Of a stretch of 64,000 nucleotides of DNA, positions 34,068 through 42,465 are shown in pieces (within the stretch, counting starts at the first letter, position 1; every line of letters begins with the position of its first letter). The position numbers and the translations under genes are program-made. Below the pieces are notes generated by a model. The model saw only the letters and a program-made list of their open reading frames with translations, did no database searches and had not been told where the DNA came from. The stretch spans positions 62,001 through 126,000 of the forward strand of contig QZDX01000007.1 of assembly GCA_009917555.1 (NCBI GenBank), written 5' to 3'. This DNA is from a bacterium 1XD21-13. Its GTDB lineage: Bacteria; Bacillota; Clostridia; Lachnospirales; Lachnospiraceae.

Positions 34068-34114
34068 GAAAAAGGGGAGCTGTGAATCTGACAGAAGGCA
34101 CAACTCCCCTTTGC
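34068..34114 (-). terminator. Terminator of the minus-strand paralog operon
   Basis: On the minus strand AAAGGGGAG-t-TGTG pairs with CACA-g-CTCCCCTTT and is followed by TTCTTCT. A weaker stem GGCTGTC / GACAGCC at 34028-34052 faces the other way and may end the Rpn remnant message. Confidence 0.65.
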
Positions 34115-34154
34115 GACTGTGAAACAATGAATAACTGGTACTTATTTATCTGTA

Positions 34155-35204
34155 TCAGCCCTCCATAGACTGGCTCCGATATTTCATATTCAAAAGTGCT
34201 TCCCTGTCATTCTGAAGCAGATAAGAATACTCTGCGCTGTTGCCTGTGAGAATATGGGGGAACTGGCCGTAGGCATTCATCACTGTCGTACATTTTTTCT
34301 CGGAGGATAAGGATACCTGCTGGGTACTGCCGTCAAGCATTTCCCACCACACATAGAAGTTGACGCTTCGGCCGCTTCGCATGGAGCCGGTATGTACCCA
34401 GATGATTTGGCTGTTGTCCAGAATCAGCTTCTCAAGCTTGGCACAGAAGGTCCATTTTCTACCGATAAAGACCTTGGCCTGTTCCTGGGCGGAAGCAAAG
34501 TCATTTTCCAGATCCTCCATGGTGACGCCGGGGTTGGCAGCCAGATATTCGTTGGTCAGCTTTTTGGCGGAATTCTTCAGCGTTTTTACAAGAATAAACA
34601 GTGCAAACAACAGCAGAACCGAACCGATGGCAGTGAGACCATAGATATTTACAAGGGTTTCTCCGTGAATTCTGCCATGGCTGACGTGATAAACCACAGG
34701 CTCTGAGTAGGTGCCCATATAGTACTCCAGCGCAGATTCAAAATAGCTGAGATCTTCACCCTCCAAAATCTCCAGTGTACCTGATACTGTCACACCGGAT
34801 GTGGGCAGGTCAGCCCCTGTTTCGTAGGCATCCCAAAACGCATCTGACTGATCAAGTATTTCATCATAACGCTTGTTGGGAACCTCGATGGAGATACAGA
34901 TGCCACGATCCTCATCTAAAACAAGCCAGGAAGAGCGATCCTTTTTGGTTCCGGTGGAGACGCCGTTGACTTTTGTAGTCTTTGTGGTTTCCATATATTC
35001 GTCCACCGGATATTTGACCTCCAGGGATATATACTTTCCTACCATATCCGAAAGCTCGGCATCCACGGCCAGGGGCTTGGGGCCCATGAGAGCTGTGATG
35101 CTGGACAATCCTACGTTCCAGAGCATCACTCCGCTTAAAACTCCTAAAATCACAATCAGCCAGAGGCTGTCCATAATTTGTCCTATACGTAATTTTTTCA
35201 GCAT
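34155..35204 (-). CDS. Two-pass membrane protein, paralog B (unknown function)
   Basis: A 349-residue protein: transmembrane helix at about 13-35, an outer domain (about 45-185) with VGKYISLEVKYPVDEY, WLVLDEDRGICISIEVP and a Thr/Gly-rich strand TSGVTVSGTL, a second helix (about 195-220), and a cytoplasmic beta-rich domain (about 260-349, IIWVHTGSMRSGRSVNFYVWW). It shares this plan and many positions with the neighbour gene at 35.2-36.6 kb. Start 35204 is eight bases after AGGAG in a leader-motif copy. I know no function. Confidence 0.75.
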   Translation of the reverse strand: MLKKLRIGQIMDSLWLIVILGVLSGVMLWNVGLSSITALMGPKPLAVDAELSDMVGKYISLEVKYPVDEYMETTKTTKVNGVSTGTKKDRSSWLVLDEDRGICISIEVPNKRYDEILDQSDAFWDAYETGADLPTSGVTVSGTLEILEGEDLSYFESALEYYMGTYSEPVVYHVSHGRIHGETLVNIYGLTAIGSVLLLFALFILVKTLKNSAKKLTNEYLAANPGVTMEDLENDFASAQEQAKVFIGRKWTFCAKLEKLILDNSQIIWVHTGSMRSGRSVNFYVWWEMLDGSTQQVSLSSEKKCTTVMNAYGQFPHILTGNSAEYSYLLQNDREALLNMKYRSQSMEG

Positions 35205-35211
35205 ATCGTTT

Positions 35212-35246
35212 CTCCTATTCAAGTCCCGTAATATCTCAACAGTACC
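35212..35246 (-). repeat. Leader motif before paralog B
   Basis: On the minus strand GGTACTGTTGAGATATTACG, then GGACT, five bases, AGGAG. This copy extends upstream to GGTACTGTT, the same sequence that stands before the dam gene copy, so the repeat is at least 36 bases long. Confidence 0.7.
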
Positions 35247-35248
35247 AT

Positions 35249-36607
35249 TTAGCCCATGATAGTCTGTGCACGATCACCCAAACGCTTTCGGGCGAGAGTT
35301 AAAAAGTGTCCGGATGCAGATTCCGATTTCCAGCTTAACTGCATATTGGGATGCTTTTTCTCTTCATCCCCCTGATAGTGAATATAAATCATATAGCTTG
35401 TGTAATTGTAACGGACCTTTCCGCTGCGTACTTGGCCGGAAACCGTCTCGGAATACATTCTTCCAATGCGGCTGCTGTCTATTATGGCAACCTGTGCGGT
35501 TCCTTTGAGGACGATCCAGTAGCGTTCTCCCAAAGTGGCACAGGTACAATCCTCTTTACCTTGCTCCCGGATAGTCCAGGAATCATCTGCCTCCAGGAGA
35601 TTTTGGGCAACTGCCTCCCGTTCTGATTCAACGGGATAAAGCTTTTCCCAGGCTCTGTCATAATTTTTCAGAAGCTTATAGGGGTCAAAGGCCAGACCCA
35701 TGCCAAGGAGGAGAGGAACACCATAAAGCTCTCCCATGCCAAGTCCCAGAGCCAGATGGCAGGTAATAATCTCCATAGGCGAACCGCCTACATAGAAGCC
35801 CAGGGCCGTAAGAGCCGCTGCCACACCCAGGATAGCCAGAAATGCCATCCATGTTCTGCGCCCTCTTCCTTTCCGGCACCAGGCTTCCAGCCAGGGGAGC
35901 TGTCTTTTTAGAAACAGTGTAACAGAGCTTCCGGGGTCTTTAGCCAGAAAGTCCTTCTCGGCGCCCTTTCGAAGCAGGGAAATAATCGCAATCAGCAGGA
36001 ACAAAAGATTGATCCCGATAACAACCACACAGATCCAAAAATGCCAGGCAGGAATCCCTTGTATATAACCGTCCTCCAGTACATACCAACTGGATTGTGC
36101 CCGAGTAGCCATACGCAGATCCTCACTTCCCTGAAAATCAGGGCTGTCCAGAGAATCGAAAAGTACACTCATGGCCTGGGAATCCTCAATAGAAGTAAGG
36201 GAGCCTGTTACGGTTACAGGCTTTAACTGGGATTCCAGATCATCTCCCCAGGATTCCTTTACCTCAGGGGACATGTTTGCAGCCCGCAGAAGTCGTTCAA
36301 AGGGGCTGGTGTTCTGATCGGAGACAACAACCTTTATGAAACACTTCCGTCCCTCATCATAGACAATGTAGGCTGTGCGTTTTACACGGCTGGCATCCCC
36401 GGAATAGTATTCCTCCGGATAAGAGACCACGGGATGAGTGACCTCATAGGACACATAGGCATCCTTAGCCTCTTCAAAGGTCATGTCGTCCGTAAGCTGG
36501 GATGCTCCGGACAGGAGAGCCTTGATGCCTCCTCCGGCCGTGACGCCAAACAGGAGAATAACGGCCAGTGTGAGAACAACGACACTGATTTTTGAAGCTC
36601 GTTTCAT
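35249..36607 (-). CDS. Multi-pass membrane protein, paralog A (unknown function)
   Basis: A 452-residue protein with the same order as its neighbour: helix one (about 8-30), outer domain (about 40-185, AYVSYEVTHPVVSYPEEYY and TAYIVYDEGRKCFIKVVVS), helix two (about 195-220), then an inserted pair of helices (about 255-320, G-rich), and a cytoplasmic beta-rich end (about 375-452, SYMIYIHYQGDEEK). GAGGAGG precedes the start. The stop is 44 bases before paralog B, so they form an operon. A DUF-only family of Lachnospiraceae; I cannot name it safely. Confidence 0.75.
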   Translation of the reverse strand: MKRASKISVVVLTLAVILLFGVTAGGGIKALLSGASQLTDDMTFEEAKDAYVSYEVTHPVVSYPEEYYSGDASRVKRTAYIVYDEGRKCFIKVVVSDQNTSPFERLLRAANMSPEVKESWGDDLESQLKPVTVTGSLTSIEDSQAMSVLFDSLDSPDFQGSEDLRMATRAQSSWYVLEDGYIQGIPAWHFWICVVVIGINLLFLLIAIISLLRKGAEKDFLAKDPGSSVTLFLKRQLPWLEAWCRKGRGRRTWMAFLAILGVAAALTALGFYVGGSPMEIITCHLALGLGMGELYGVPLLLGMGLAFDPYKLLKNYDRAWEKLYPVESEREAVAQNLLEADDSWTIREQGKEDCTCATLGERYWIVLKGTAQVAIIDSSRIGRMYSETVSGQVRSGKVRYNYTSYMIYIHYQGDEEKKHPNMQLSWKSESASGHFLTLARKRLGDRAQTIMG

Positions 36608-36745
36608 ATGTAAACCTCCTCAATGAAAGGCTTCATAGTATGCAATACCAAAAGATTAGTCATGGGCTATGCAACTGTGAAGCATTAAAATACTGTAAAT
36701 ATTATACGCTGAATGGATGCAGGAATCAAGAAAAAATAACGTCAG

Positions 36746-37498
36746 TTATTTCAATAAAAGCTCCACCGGACAGTGATCCGAGCCGAAAATATCCGTGTGA
36801 ATCTTAGCATCCTCCAAGCGCTTTGTAAGCCGTTCTGACACAATAAAATAGTCAATCCGCCACCCGGCATTTTTCTCCCTGGCGCGGAACCGGTAGGACC
36901 ACCAGGAGTAGATACCCTCCATATCGGGATAAAAATAGCGGAAGCTGTCCACAAAGCCGGATTCCAGAACATGGGTCATTTTTGAGCGTTCTTCATCAGT
37001 GAAGCCGGCATTTTTCCGATTGGTTTTTGGATTTTTCAGATCGATTTCTTTGTGAGCTACATTGAGATCGCCGCAGTAGATCACGGGCTTCTTTTCGTCC
37101 AGGCCCTTAATATAATGGAGAAAATTGTCCTCCCATTTCATCCGGTAGTCAAGCCTTGCAAGGCCGTCCTGGGAATTGGGGGTATAGACGGTCACCAGGT
37201 AAAAATCTTCAAATTCCAGGGTGATCACACGGCCCTCGTGGTCGTGCTCCTCCACACCGATTCCATAGGAGACGGACAAAGGCTTTGTCCTGGTAAAGAC
37301 AGCCGTTCCGCTGTAGCCTTTTTTCTCCGCATAGTTCCAGTATTGGTAATAGCCAGGAAGATCAAGCTCAATCTGCCCCTCCTGCAGCTTTGTCTCCTGC
37401 AGGCAGAAAATGTCCGCATCCAGCTTCTTAAAATCCTCCATAAAGTTTTTGCCCACACAGGCCCGCAAACCATTTACATTCCAGGAAATTAATTTCAT
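36746..37498 (-). CDS. exoA: Exodeoxyribonuclease III (AP endonuclease)
   Basis: Base-excision repair enzyme cutting DNA at abasic sites. The 250-residue exonuclease-endonuclease-phosphatase fold shows [13 protein letters not shown], the metal Glu in CLQETKLQ, the YTPNSQ segment, the catalytic [27 protein letters not shown] and the final SDHCPV. This is the normal length for ExoA/Xth. The ribosome site AGGAGG stands within a leader-motif copy six bases behind ATTACGGAACT. Confidence 0.95.
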   Translation of the reverse strand: MKLISWNVNGLRACVGKNFMEDFKKLDADIFCLQETKLQEGQIELDLPGYYQYWNYAEKKGYSGTAVFTRTKPLSVSYGIGVEEHDHEGRVITLEFEDFYLVTVYTPNSQDGLARLDYRMKWEDNFLHYIKGLDEKKPVIYCGDLNVAHKEIDLKNPKTNRKNAGFTDEERSKMTHVLESGFVDSFRYFYPDMEGIYSWWSYRFRAREKNAGWRIDYFIVSERLTKRLEDAKIHTDIFGSDHCPVELLLK

Positions 37499-37503
37499 AT
37501 TGG

Positions 37504-37535
37504 CCTCCTATTAATAGTTCCGTAATATCCTCTGC
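37504..37535 (-). repeat. Leader motif before exoA
   Basis: On the minus strand GAGGATATTACGGAACT, six bases, AGGAGG, five bases, start codon. This is one of the most complete short copies. Confidence 0.75.
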
Positions 37536-37562
37536 AACATCACGCATCCGAAAGAAAAAGAA

Positions 37563-37591
37563 TTGCTTTTTCCTTCTGTTTTACATATAAT
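37563..37591 (+). promoter_or_regulatory. Promoter of the PfkB kinase gene
   Basis: TTGCTT, 17 bases, TATAAT, about 70 bases before the start. It is almost the same as the glyA promoter. Confidence 0.7.
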
Positions 37592-37660
37592 GATAATAGT
37601 TGCAATTGATCTGATTATAGAGACTTTTAGACAGAAAGTAAAGGGGAAAGGATGAGGGAT

Positions 37661-38623
37661 ATGGAAAAGGTATATGACGTTACGGCGATTGGAGAATTGT
37701 TGATTGATTTCACGGAAAATGGAGTGAGCTTCCAGGGAAATCCCCTGCTCGAAGCGAACCCCGGCGGTGCTCCCTGCAATGTGCTTGCCATGCTGAATAA
37801 TCTGGGAAAGAAGACAAGCTTTATTGGAAAAGTGGGGGATGATCAGTTTGGAAGGACCTTAAAAGACACTTTAGTGGAGCTTGGCATTGGAACGGACAAT
37901 CTTCTTTTGGATAAAGTGGTACACACCACACTGGCCTTTGTGCACACGGCAGCAGATGGAGACCGTGATTTTTCCTTCTACCGGAAGCCAGGGGCGGACA
38001 TGATGCTGACAGCGGAGGAGGTTCAGGAGGAATTAATCGCTCAGAGCCGTATTTTGCATTTCGGAACCCTGTCTCTTACGGATGAGCCGGTGCGCAGTGC
38101 CACCAAGAGGGTCTTGGAGTACGCCGAAAAGCATGAAGTGATGGTAACCTTTGACCCCAATCTTCGGCCGCCTCTCTGGAATAATCTCCAGGATGCCAAG
38201 GAGCAGATCTGGTTTGGCCTGTCCAAGTGCTCTGCCGTTAAGATGTCGGAGGAGGAGCTGGAATTTATCACCGGGGAGAGAAGTCTTGACCGGGGTGTGG
38301 AGGCAGTGCGGAACCGCTTTGATATTCCGCTGATCTGCATTACCATGGGAAAGAAGGGAAGCCGGGCTTATTACAGGGATCATATATCTGTGGAGAAGGC
38401 AGGCTTTGTACAGCCGAATACCATTGAGACTACAGGGGCAGGGGATACCTTCTGCGCAAGTATGCTGAATTATATTCTGGATCACGGTCTGGAAAATCTG
38501 ACCGAGCAGAGCTTGATGGAGATGTTGACCTTTGCAAATGCCGCGGCTTCTATTATCACCACACGGAAGGGAGCTCTTCGGGTGATGCCTACAGTTGAGG
38601 AGATAAAGGCTCTCATTGACTGA
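37661..38623 (+). CDS. PfkB family sugar kinase, fructokinase-like
   Basis: Phosphorylates a sugar, probably fructose, with ATP. The 320-residue ribokinase fold has VTAIGELLIDF at the N-terminus, the substrate segment NPGGAPCNVLAML, GKVGDDQFGRTL, and the PfkB signature with the catalytic Asp in TTGAGDTFCASML (near residue 268). VTFDPNLRPPLW is common in ScrK-type fructokinases. Start 37661 is preferred over 37652 on spacing to the ribosome site. It may share a message with argS, 36 bases downstream. Confidence 0.88.
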   Translation: MEKVYDVTAIGELLIDFTENGVSFQGNPLLEANPGGAPCNVLAMLNNLGKKTSFIGKVGDDQFGRTLKDTLVELGIGTDNLLLDKVVHTTLAFVHTAADGDRDFSFYRKPGADMMLTAEEVQEELIAQSRILHFGTLSLTDEPVRSATKRVLEYAEKHEVMVTFDPNLRPPLWNNLQDAKEQIWFGLSKCSAVKMSEEELEFITGERSLDRGVEAVRNRFDIPLICITMGKKGSRAYYRDHISVEKAGFVQPNTIETTGAGDTFCASMLNYILDHGLENLTEQSLMEMLTFANAAASIITTRKGALRVMPTVEEIKALID

Positions 38624-38658
38624 CAGGGTGCAAATTCGAATATGAGGAGAAGGATGTT

Positions 38659-40431
38659 ATGAAAAAATTGTTGGATCAGATTACAGAGGAGGTCATGAAG
38701 GCATTCGCGGCCTCCGGCTATGAGGAGGAGTATGGAAAGGTGACCCTCTCCAACCGGCCGGATCTCTGTGAATACCAGTGCAACGGAAGTATGGCCGCAG
38801 CCAAGAAATACCACTGCGCGCCCATTCAGATTGCATCGAAGGTGGTAGAGGAGCTTGAGAAAAGCGCTATTTTTGAGGAGGCTCTGGCAGTCAATCCGGG
38901 CTTTATCAATCTGAAGGTAAGCGCCTCCTTTGTACAGTCATACCTCCAGGCGATGCTTCAGGATGAGCGCCTGGGCTGTGATAAAACGGAGAAGCCTAAG
39001 ACAATGATTGTTGATTATGGGGGACCCAATGTGGCGAAGCCCCTCCATGTGGGCCATCTGCGTTCCGCCATTATTGGGGAGAGCGTAAAGCGCCTGGGAC
39101 GCTTTGTGGGTCACCAGATGATCGGCGATATTCATCTTGGAGACTGGGGTCTGCAGATGGGGCTGATTATCACGGAATTGAAGCACAGGAAGCCGGAGCT
39201 GCCTTATTTTGATGAGAGCTTTGGAGGGGAATATCCCAAGGAGGCACCATTTACCATCTCGGAGCTGGAGGAGATCTATCCTACGGCTAGTGCCCGATCC
39301 AAGGAGGATGAGGCTTATAAAAATGAGGCTATGGAGGCCACCTATCTGGTTCAGCATGGACATCGGGGCTATCAGGCGGTGCTACAGCATATTTTAAATG
39401 TGTCTGTGGCGGATTTGAAGAAGAATTATGCCAGCCTGAAGGTGGAATTTGACCTGTGGAAAGGGGAATCGGATGCCCAGCCCTATATTCCGGATCTGGT
39501 GGAAATGCTGAAGGAGAAGGGCTTTGCCTATGAGAGCGAGGGCGCTCTTGTGGTGGACGTGAAGGAGGATACGGACACCAAGGAGGTTCCACCCTGCATG
39601 ATCTTGAAGTCCGACGGGGCATCTCTCTATACGACTACGGATCTGGCTACCATTGTGGAACGGATGAAGCTTTATCATCCTGACGACATTATCTATGTGG
39701 TGGACAAGCGGCAGGAAATGCATTTTGTCCAGGTATTTCGCTGTGCCCGGAAAACGGGGCTTGTGGACAGTGAGACTGGGCTAAAGTTTTTGGGCTTTGG
39801 GACTATGAACGGGAAGGATGGGAAGCCCTTTAAGACCCGCGAGGGGGGCGTCATGCGTCTGGAGCATTTGATTGCGGATATTGATGAGGAGATGTACCGG
39901 AAGATTGTGGATAATTCGGAGGCGGAGATTCCAGAGGAGGAAGCGAGGGAGACGGCGCAGACTGTGGGCCTTTCGGCTGTGAAGTATGGGGATTTGTCTA
40001 ACCAGGCTTCCAAGGATTATGTGTTTGATGTGGAGCGGTTTACTTCCTTTGAGGGGAATACGGGGCCCTATATTCTTTACACCATTGTGCGGATTAAGTC
40101 TATTTTGAATAAGTATCGGGAGCTGGGGCTTGATCCGGAGAGCGGGATTATCAGAGCGCCGGAGAATGAGACACAGAAGAGTCTGATGCTTCGGCTGGCC
40201 AGGTTTAATGGGGCGGTCTGGAATGCCTTTGAGGAGCTGGCGCCTCATAAGCTTTGCGCTTATATTTATGAGCTGGCCAATGCCTTTAATAAGTTTTATC
40301 ATGAGACGAAGATTCTCAGTGAGGAGGACGAGGAGATACGCAGCGGGCTGGTGGCTGTTTTGGTGCTGACGAAACGGGTGCTGGAGACTTGTATTGAGAT
40401 ATTGGGGTTTGAGGCGCCGGAGAGAATGTGA
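38659..40431 (+). CDS. argS: Arginyl-tRNA synthetase
   Basis: Class I synthetase charging tRNA-Arg, 590 residues. An N-terminal Add1 domain (about 1-105) is followed by the HIGH motif as PLHVGHLRSA (about 128), and the KMSK-like loop appears as GKDGKPFKTREGG, as in many ArgRS. The DALR anticodon-binding domain fills the end (about 465-590, LMLRLARFNGAVWNAFEELAPHK begins it). AGGAGAAGG lies before the start. No T-box leader is present. A 31-pair hairpin follows the stop. Confidence 0.96.
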   Translation: MKKLLDQITEEVMKAFAASGYEEEYGKVTLSNRPDLCEYQCNGSMAAAKKYHCAPIQIASKVVEELEKSAIFEEALAVNPGFINLKVSASFVQSYLQAMLQDERLGCDKTEKPKTMIVDYGGPNVAKPLHVGHLRSAIIGESVKRLGRFVGHQMIGDIHLGDWGLQMGLIITELKHRKPELPYFDESFGGEYPKEAPFTISELEEIYPTASARSKEDEAYKNEAMEATYLVQHGHRGYQAVLQHILNVSVADLKKNYASLKVEFDLWKGESDAQPYIPDLVEMLKEKGFAYESEGALVVDVKEDTDTKEVPPCMILKSDGASLYTTTDLATIVERMKLYHPDDIIYVVDKRQEMHFVQVFRCARKTGLVDSETGLKFLGFGTMNGKDGKPFKTREGGVMRLEHLIADIDEEMYRKIVDNSEAEIPEEEARETAQTVGLSAVKYGDLSNQASKDYVFDVERFTSFEGNTGPYILYTIVRIKSILNKYRELGLDPESGIIRAPENETQKSLMLRLARFNGAVWNAFEELAPHKLCAYIYELANAFNKFYHETKILSEEDEEIRSGLVAVLVLTKRVLETCIEILGFEAPERM

Positions 40432-40440
40432 GGGGGACGG

Positions 40441-40542
40441 CCCAGCCGCAAAAGAGGCCCGGAGGCTTTTCGATATCCGTGTTCGGACGATTCGCGTACA
40501 TAGGGATATTGGAAAAGCCTCCGGGCTTCTTTTGCGGCTGGG
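40441..40542. repeat. Long hairpin, copy B of a dispersed palindrome
   Basis: Arms 40441-40471 and 40512-40542 pair over 31 bases with one G-T wobble; an inner ATATCC / GGATAT stem adds to it. The core CTTTTCGATATCCGTGTTCG near 40466-40485 is shared with the hairpin at 12.1 kb in opposite orientation, while the outer arms are unrelated to it. It lies between the convergent argS and thiT genes and could stop transcription in both directions. Confidence 0.75.
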
Positions 40543-40574
40543 ACTGATTTTGGGGGTGGTGCTTTAAAATGATT

Positions 40575-41243
40575 CTAGGCTATGGCCATTTGTTTTACTC
40601 TTATAAAAGCTTTGTTGACGGCGGGGATGGACAGGATGATTAGGGTCATGGCGGCTTCGCAGCCCAGGTAGCTGCCGTTGTAGGCTAGGGAGTATACGGG
40701 GGCGCTCATTCCGCTGCCTTCGGCGTAGGAGGCGAAGAAGATGAGGCCGGATAGGAAGGCGAATAGGTAGCGGCCTAGGACGCCGGCTATGTAGCCCTTG
40801 ATGAGGCCGTTTTTCTTGTTGGAAAATAGGCCGGAGAGACCTAGGGCTCCGAAGGCCAGGAGATAGTCGGTGATCATCTGGGGCAGGCTGATGATGTAGG
40901 GGTCGGAGATGAGCTGCAAAAGGCCGTAGGCGAAGCCGGTGATGAGGCCGGTGCGGAGGCCGTACCAGTATCCGATGCAGCAGATGAACAGCATGGAGAA
41001 AAGGGTGACGGAGCCGCCCATGGGGGCCTCGAAGAGCTTCAGGAAGGATGTGATCATTCCCAGGGCCATGGCTGTGGCTGCGAATACCAGGGGCTTGGTC
41101 TCGATGTGCTTGTTTTCTCCGGTGAGATAGCAGGCCAGAATTAACAGGAGCAGAATGGCGGCTACCAGGGCACCATAGCCCAAGCCAGTCAGGGAGTAGG
41201 AGGTTCCCCACTCGTCTACAACCTTGTTTACAAAAAGTGACAT
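40575..41243 (-). CDS. thiT: Thiamine transporter substrate-binding membrane protein ThiT
   Basis: S-component of an energy-coupling-factor importer for thiamine, 222 residues with six hydrophobic helices. The family segments GGSVTLFSMLFICCIGYWYG and LQLISDPYIISLPQMITDYLLAF (about 75-95 and 108-131) carry the thiamine-contact Trp/Tyr and the L-helix. It needs the shared EcfAA'T module encoded elsewhere. Control by a TPP riboswitch just upstream confirms the substrate. Some codons are unusual (runs of GG-ending codons in the reverse strand make a second frame look open). Confidence 0.95.
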   Translation of the reverse strand: MSLFVNKVVDEWGTSYSLTGLGYGALVAAILLLLILACYLTGENKHIETKPLVFAATAMALGMITSFLKLFEAPMGGSVTLFSMLFICCIGYWYGLRTGLITGFAYGLLQLISDPYIISLPQMITDYLLAFGALGLSGLFSNKKNGLIKGYIAGVLGRYLFAFLSGLIFFASYAEGSGMSAPVYSLAYNGSYLGCEAAMTLIILSIPAVNKAFIRVKQMAIA

Positions 41244-41284
41244 AAAAAAATCCTCCTTGGTAATGTGATTTTCACAGGAGGGGA
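41244..41284 (-). promoter_or_regulatory. Expression platform of the thiT riboswitch
   Basis: On the minus strand ATCC-c-CTCCT pairs with AGGAGGAT, hiding the thiT ribosome site AAGGAGG. The stem is followed by seven T before the start codon, so it could act both by blocking translation and as a terminator. Confidence 0.7.
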
Positions 41285-41376
41285 TACGAAAAGCAGCTTC
41301 CTTACGCCGGCATTAACCGGTTCAAGTAATGAGGGTCAGCGTGAAATGACGCTTTCTCAGCCTTAGGCTCCCCTAG
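41285..41376 (-). ncRNA. TPP riboswitch
   Basis: Minus-strand aptamer with the THI-box features in order: GGGGAGCC, the CTGAGA pyrimidine-sensor loop, ACCCTCATTACTTGAACCGG (the ACCC and CTTGAACCGG parts), TTAATGCCGGCGTAAGGAAGC. This is a near-consensus thiamine pyrophosphate sensor, directly before thiT. Confidence 0.96.
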
Positions 41377-41403
41377 CATAAAATTTGCTATGTGATTACT
41401 TTG

Positions 41404-41432
41404 ACTATACGCTTGAGAGAGGGAAATGTCAA
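41404..41432 (-). promoter_or_regulatory. Promoter of the riboswitch-thiT transcript
   Basis: On the minus strand TTGACA, 17 bases, TATAGT. The predicted transcript start is about 20 bases before the aptamer. Confidence 0.85.
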
Positions 41433-41493
41433 GGGTTCATTGTTCAGCTTTATTTTGAAGCTGGATTTTTTTCTTTTTACTGAGGGAGAAGTG

Positions 41494-41542
41494 TGCTATA
41501 CTGTTACTGTTCTTAGCCAATGCGTCTGTGGCAGACGGATTG
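41494..41542 (+). promoter_or_regulatory. Extended -10 promoter and leader hairpin before the esterase gene
   Basis: TGCTATACT at 41494 is an extended -10 box. Shortly after, CCAAT-g-CGTCTG pairs with CAGACG-g-ATTGG around a 3-base loop (11 pairs, one mismatch). It has no T run, so it may protect the message or serve as a protein site. Confidence 0.5.
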
Positions 41543-41583
41543 GAAAGACATTGTATGATTTCGCTTAAGCAGAAACGGAGTGT

Positions 41584-42465
41584 ATGATTTCTATGATAAG
41601 GCTTCCCAAAAATAAAAAGGTAATTGTGATTTTAAGTGCTCTGTGCTGTCTTCTGATGGTGGGGCTGAATTTATATCAGCAGTCCTGGCGCACCATGGAT
41701 GTGATCTTGTTTATGGGACAGAGCAATATGAGCGGTGCAAATGGAGATGCTTCTTTAGCGCCGGAGCTTTTGGAGGGAGCCGGGTATGAATATCGGGCTA
41801 TTACGGACCCGGAGAGCCTGCATATTTTAGAGGAGCCCTTTGGGGAAAATGAGAACAGGGAGGGCGGCTTGGATGACCGGGGGATTTTGGAACGGCAGGG
41901 AAGCCTTGTGACGGCCTTTGTCAATGCTTACTATGAGGAGACAGGAACGCCGGTGGTGGCGGTCTCGGCGTCCAGAGGGAGCTCCTCCCTCAATGGCTGG
42001 CTGAACAAGGGGCTTAAGGAGGATGCGGCCCAGCGGCTTCAGGGAGCGAAGGAGTGTCTGAAGGGAGAGAGAGTTCGTATTCGCCATATTTACATGGTTT
42101 GGTTTCAGGGTGAGGCGGATGTGAACTTGAAGCTCACCGGGGAGGAGTATAAGGAGGGGCTGAATACCTTGGTTGCTTATATGGGAGAGCAGGGTGTGGA
42201 GCAGTGCTTTTTGATTCAGATTGGTGAGGATGCGGAGAATTCGCAATATCATCAGGCTATTATGCAGGCCCAGCTAGAGATATGTGAGGAATCGGATCGG
42301 ATTATTTTGGCGTCAAAGCTGCCAGGTGAATTAAATGGAGCAGATATGAAGGATCAGGGTAAAATTCATTTTACTCAGAAGGCGCTGAATCAGATAGGTA
42401 CGGATGCGGGAGCCCATGCTGGTGACTGGGTCAGGCAGCAGATAGAAGCGGAGAATAAAAGGTGA
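41584..42465 (+). CDS. Membrane-anchored SASA-type carbohydrate esterase
   Basis: A 293-residue protein with one N-terminal helix (about 11-28) and an outer SGNH-like domain of the sialate O-acetylesterase (DUF303/SASA) group. The nucleophile lies in MGQSNMSG (about 43-50), the oxyanion region in WFQGEADV, and the catalytic His in KIHFTQKALNQIG near the end. Such enzymes take acetyl groups off sialic acid or plant polysaccharides. The gene end overlaps the GTG start of the protease gene, so the two are translated together. Confidence 0.85.
   Translation: MISMIRLPKNKKVIVILSALCCLLMVGLNLYQQSWRTMDVILFMGQSNMSGANGDASLAPELLEGAGYEYRAITDPESLHILEEPFGENENREGGLDDRGILERQGSLVTAFVNAYYEETGTPVVAVSASRGSSSLNGWLNKGLKEDAAQRLQGAKECLKGERVRIRHIYMVWFQGEADVNLKLTGEEYKEGLNTLVAYMGEQGVEQCFLIQIGEDAENSQYHQAIMQAQLEICEESDRIILASKLPGELNGADMKDQGKIHFTQKALNQIGTDAGAHAGDWVRQQIEAENKR

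Noticed and set aside
40564-41211. Second minus-strand frame overlapping thiT
   Set aside because: His/Pro/Arg-rich out-of-frame product; the ThiT frame has helices, the right start and the riboswitch.
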